A stretch of DNA of 64,000 nt from Catalinimonas niigatensis (GTDB taxonomy: Bacteria; Bacteroidota; Bacteroidia; Cytophagales; Cyclobacteriaceae): positions 1,550,001-1,614,000 of the forward strand of contig NZ_CP119422.1 of NCBI RefSeq assembly GCF_030506285.1, written 5' to 3'. Positions 62,071-64,000 of this stretch are shown in pieces (the first letter of the stretch is position 1; every line of letters begins with the position of its first letter). The notes below the pieces were generated by a model. That model was not told the DNA's origin. It ran no database searches and saw nothing but the letters and a program-made list of their open reading frames with translations. The translations under genes and the position numbers were made by a program.

Positions 62071-64000
62071 TTAAAATGTTAGATCTAGACCGACAGAAAA
62101 AGTTCTGGAAATAGGATAATCGTACCCGTGAAAATTCCGCTCCAAAGAGCTGGCACCCTGTCCTCCTGATGACCGATTAACATCCGGATTACCATATTTA
62201 TAATTTGTTAACAAGAAAGCATTCTGAACAGAAGCATATACTCTAAAGGATTTGAGGAACCTAATATCATCCAGCGTATAGCCTAATGTGATATTTTGTG
62301 CCTTTAAAAATGAAGCATTATTCACCATTTTTGAGCTAGGATTCCTTGAATGAAAAGTTTGATGTATACTTGTCGGAATTTCTCCATTACCTGGTTCTTC
62401 CGGTGAACGCCATCGCTCTTCAGTAACTCGTAATACATTGAAAACACCATCTAAATTAAGCACATCTCCTTCCAATTGGCTATACACATCAAAATCATGC
62501 GCAAAGCTCAGAGCAACGCTCAAATCAAAATTTTGATAGCTTAAAGTATTGATTAGCCCTCCTCTGAAAGCAGGGTAGGGATTACCTATAAACTGCCTGT
62601 CATTGTCGGTGATGACGCCATCTCCATCCAAATCCCGGTATTTAACCGTACCCGGCAATTGACCGGGAAATGTAGCACTGTTGTCAACATCATCCTGATC
62701 CTGCAGAATTCCTATTTGTTCCCATCCGAAAAACATTCCCATGGGTTGACCTGGAATTGTCAGAGAATAATCTTTCCATCCTGCGAAAATACGATCTACG
62801 TTTCCTAAACTAAGCACTTCATTTCTGTTGAAGGAGATATTAAAAAGTGTTTTCCAACTGAATTCAGGTCTTACTATGTTGCTGGTACTCAAGGAAAACT
62901 CCAAACCTTTATTTTCAATTTCCCCAATATTGTCCTGAATTTCATTAAATCCGGATGAGATTGGAACCGTAACTGCCCATAACATATTTTCCGTGAGGCG
63001 TCTATAATAATCTATATCCAGACTTACTCTTCCATCCCACAATAAGATATCAAGTCCAGCACTATATTCGGTTGCTAATTCCCAGCCTAAACCCCTGTTT
63101 TCAATTCCACTAACTTGCAGACCATCAACTACAGTACCTCCAAAGGTATAATTGGATTGCGTGAGGGTCGGAATCCAGGTATAATTTCCAATACGGTTAT
63201 TTCCACTCGTTCCGTAACCGCCTCTCAACTTGAGATTGGTCAACCAGGTGGATTGCGGAAAAAATGCTTCCTTCGTTACATTCCATCCTACTGCAATAGC
63301 AGGAAACGTAGCCCATCTGTTTTCAGAGCCGAACCTGGAACTTCCATCTCTCCTCACTGAAGCAGTCAGCAGGTATTTACCATCATAATCATAATTAGCA
63401 CGGAAAAAATACGACATCATAGACCAATTGCTTTCTCCGGTACTTCCAGTTTGATCAATAGCTGCATTGATGGTACGTATATCGTCTCTGGGATAATTTG
63501 ATCCATTGAGTCTACTAAAAGATTGATTGTAACGTTCTTTACTCATCCCGGCTAATGCTGACACAGAATGAGCGCCAAAAGTTTTGGAATAATTTGCCGT
63601 ATTTTCCCACTGCCAGTTATAGTCCCTGTCTGTATTGTAATATCCACTTGCCTGAGCAGGAGGTGGGTTAAATATATTGGTAATGGTAGAAGGGCTAAAA
63701 AACTCCCTAGAATTATCTTCCAAGCGGGCATTATAGTGCGTTCGCAATGTTAAAGCTGGGAAAGGTTTTATTTCTATAGCAGGAGTAATCAATAAATTTA
63801 AATTTCTGGTCTTATCATATTGGTGCTCCAATGCATAAAGTGCGTTATTATTACTAAAGGTTTCAGGAGTCCAGATATCAAGGTCCCAATCTCCGTCATA
63901 GTAAGCATCATTATCTCTTTCCCAAGCCCCATCTTCTCTATATGGCCCATCTATTGGTGTAGAAATTGCTGCTTGACCATACAATGTTCCCCTATCCCCT
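62071..64000 (-). CDS. susC: SusC/RagA TonB-dependent transporter, C-terminal part (runs off the window)
   Basis: At least 643 residues of barrel: strands with NRWATFPAIAVGWNVTKE, LRGGYGTSGNNRIGNYTW, ITDNDRQFIGNPYPAFRGGL and the end YPISRTFSVGLDLTF, all typical of the SusC C-terminal half. The frame is open through the window edge, so the plug and signal regions lie beyond 64000. Partner of the SusD at 60565. Confidence 0.9.
   Translation of the reverse strand, partial: GDRGTLYGQAAISTPIDGPYREDGAWERDNDAYYDGDWDLDIWTPETFSNNNALYALEHQYDKTRNLNLLITPAIEIKPFPALTLRTHYNARLEDNSREFFSPSTITNIFNPPPAQASGYYNTDRDYNWQWENTANYSKTFGAHSVSALAGMSKERYNQSFSRLNGSNYPRDDIRTINAAIDQTGSTGESNWSMMSYFFRANYDYDGKYLLTASVRRDGSSRFGSENRWATFPAIAVGWNVTKEAFFPQSTWLTNLKLRGGYGTSGNNRIGNYTWIPTLTQSNYTFGGTVVDGLQVSGIENRGLGWELATEYSAGLDILLWDGRVSLDIDYYRRLTENMLWAVTVPISSGFNEIQDNIGEIENKGLEFSLSTSNIVRPEFSWKTLFNISFNRNEVLSLGNVDRIFAGWKDYSLTIPGQPMGMFFGWEQIGILQDQDDVDNSATFPGQLPGTVKYRDLDGDGVITDNDRQFIGNPYPAFRGGLINTLSYQNFDLSVALSFAHDFDVYSQLEGDVLNLDGVFNVLRVTEERWRSPEEPGNGEIPTSIHQTFHSRNPSSKMVNNASFLKAQNITLGYTLDDIRFLKSFRVYASVQNAFLLTNYKYGNPDVNRSSGGQGASSLERNFHGYDYPISRTFSVGLDLTF

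Noticed and set aside
1-64000. CRISPR arrays or rRNA genes
   Set aside because: No regularly spaced short direct repeats and no conserved rRNA stretches were seen in any spacer.

Overview
The window looks like the chromosome of a marine, polysaccharide-degrading Bacteroidota bacterium, probably order Cytophagales. It carries two SusC/SusD pairs, an ECF-sigma/FecR/STN-SusC signalling set, four formylglycine-dependent sulfatase domains, LytS/LytTR signalling, large FtsX-type ABC permeases with a PadR regulator, and Rrf2 and LysR regulators. AT-rich spacers without clear Shine-Dalgarno sequences fit the phylum.

Layout. (1) 1-1425 is a graveyard: a Crp/Fnr-type regulator with an in-frame stop, an orphan coding remnant and the end of an IS1182-like element. 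(2) 1426-9692 holds a methyltransferase-like membrane protein with a beta-barrel protein, a DoxX / small protein / VC0807-type membrane operon opposite a GlxA-type regulator, a secreted beta-helix protein, and a divergent lysR/methyltransferase pair with a textbook LysR box. (3) 9834-10653 is a chimeric pseudogene in which a truncated methyltransferase runs into a frameshifted response regulator with a cNMP-like domain. (4) 10771-13911 has a stress-like protein with FNR-like boxes upstream, a GreA/Rnk-type protein, an MreB paralogue and a DUF308-like membrane protein. (5) 14063-20514 is a compact, same-strand cluster: Rrf2 regulator with three cysteines, divergent cbb3-type oxidase subunit I, a CcoO protein fused to a second cytochrome c domain, three small proteins of unknown role, group III truncated haemoglobin, a membrane protein, two cupins and a RIC/ScdA-type di-iron repair protein. 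This is the best candidate for an under-described system: a nitric-oxide- or microoxic-responsive respiratory and repair module with its own 36-bp palindromic operator candidate. (6) 20521-40536 is rich in mobile DNA: a DUF488 gene truncated at an IS1182-like element, two copies of an approximately 370-bp MITE, an IS1-family element, three FtsX-type permeases (one a pseudogene), a TonB-type outer-membrane protein and a LytS/LytTR pair. (7) 40607-64000 is a polysaccharide utilisation region on the minus strand: PQQ-type dehydrogenase/cytochrome c lipoprotein, DUF1080 protein, sulfatase, SusD, SusC, FecR, ECF sigma, then a sulfatase-alpha-L-rhamnosidase fusion, two more sulfatases, SusD and a SusC that runs off the window.

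How the parts work together. In region 7, SusC/SusD pairs would import oligosaccharides from a sulfated glycan while the secreted sulfatases and the rhamnosidase desulfate and trim it; substrate sensed by the STN domain of the first SusC would release the ECF sigma through FecR. The sulfatase-GH78 architecture points to a sulfated rhamnose-containing algal glycan such as ulvan, although no polysaccharide lyase is visible here. In region 5 the Rrf2 protein probably senses NO, iron-sulfur status or oxygen and controls the oxidase-like complex, globin and RIC protein. All assignments come from reading the sequence; no database search was run.
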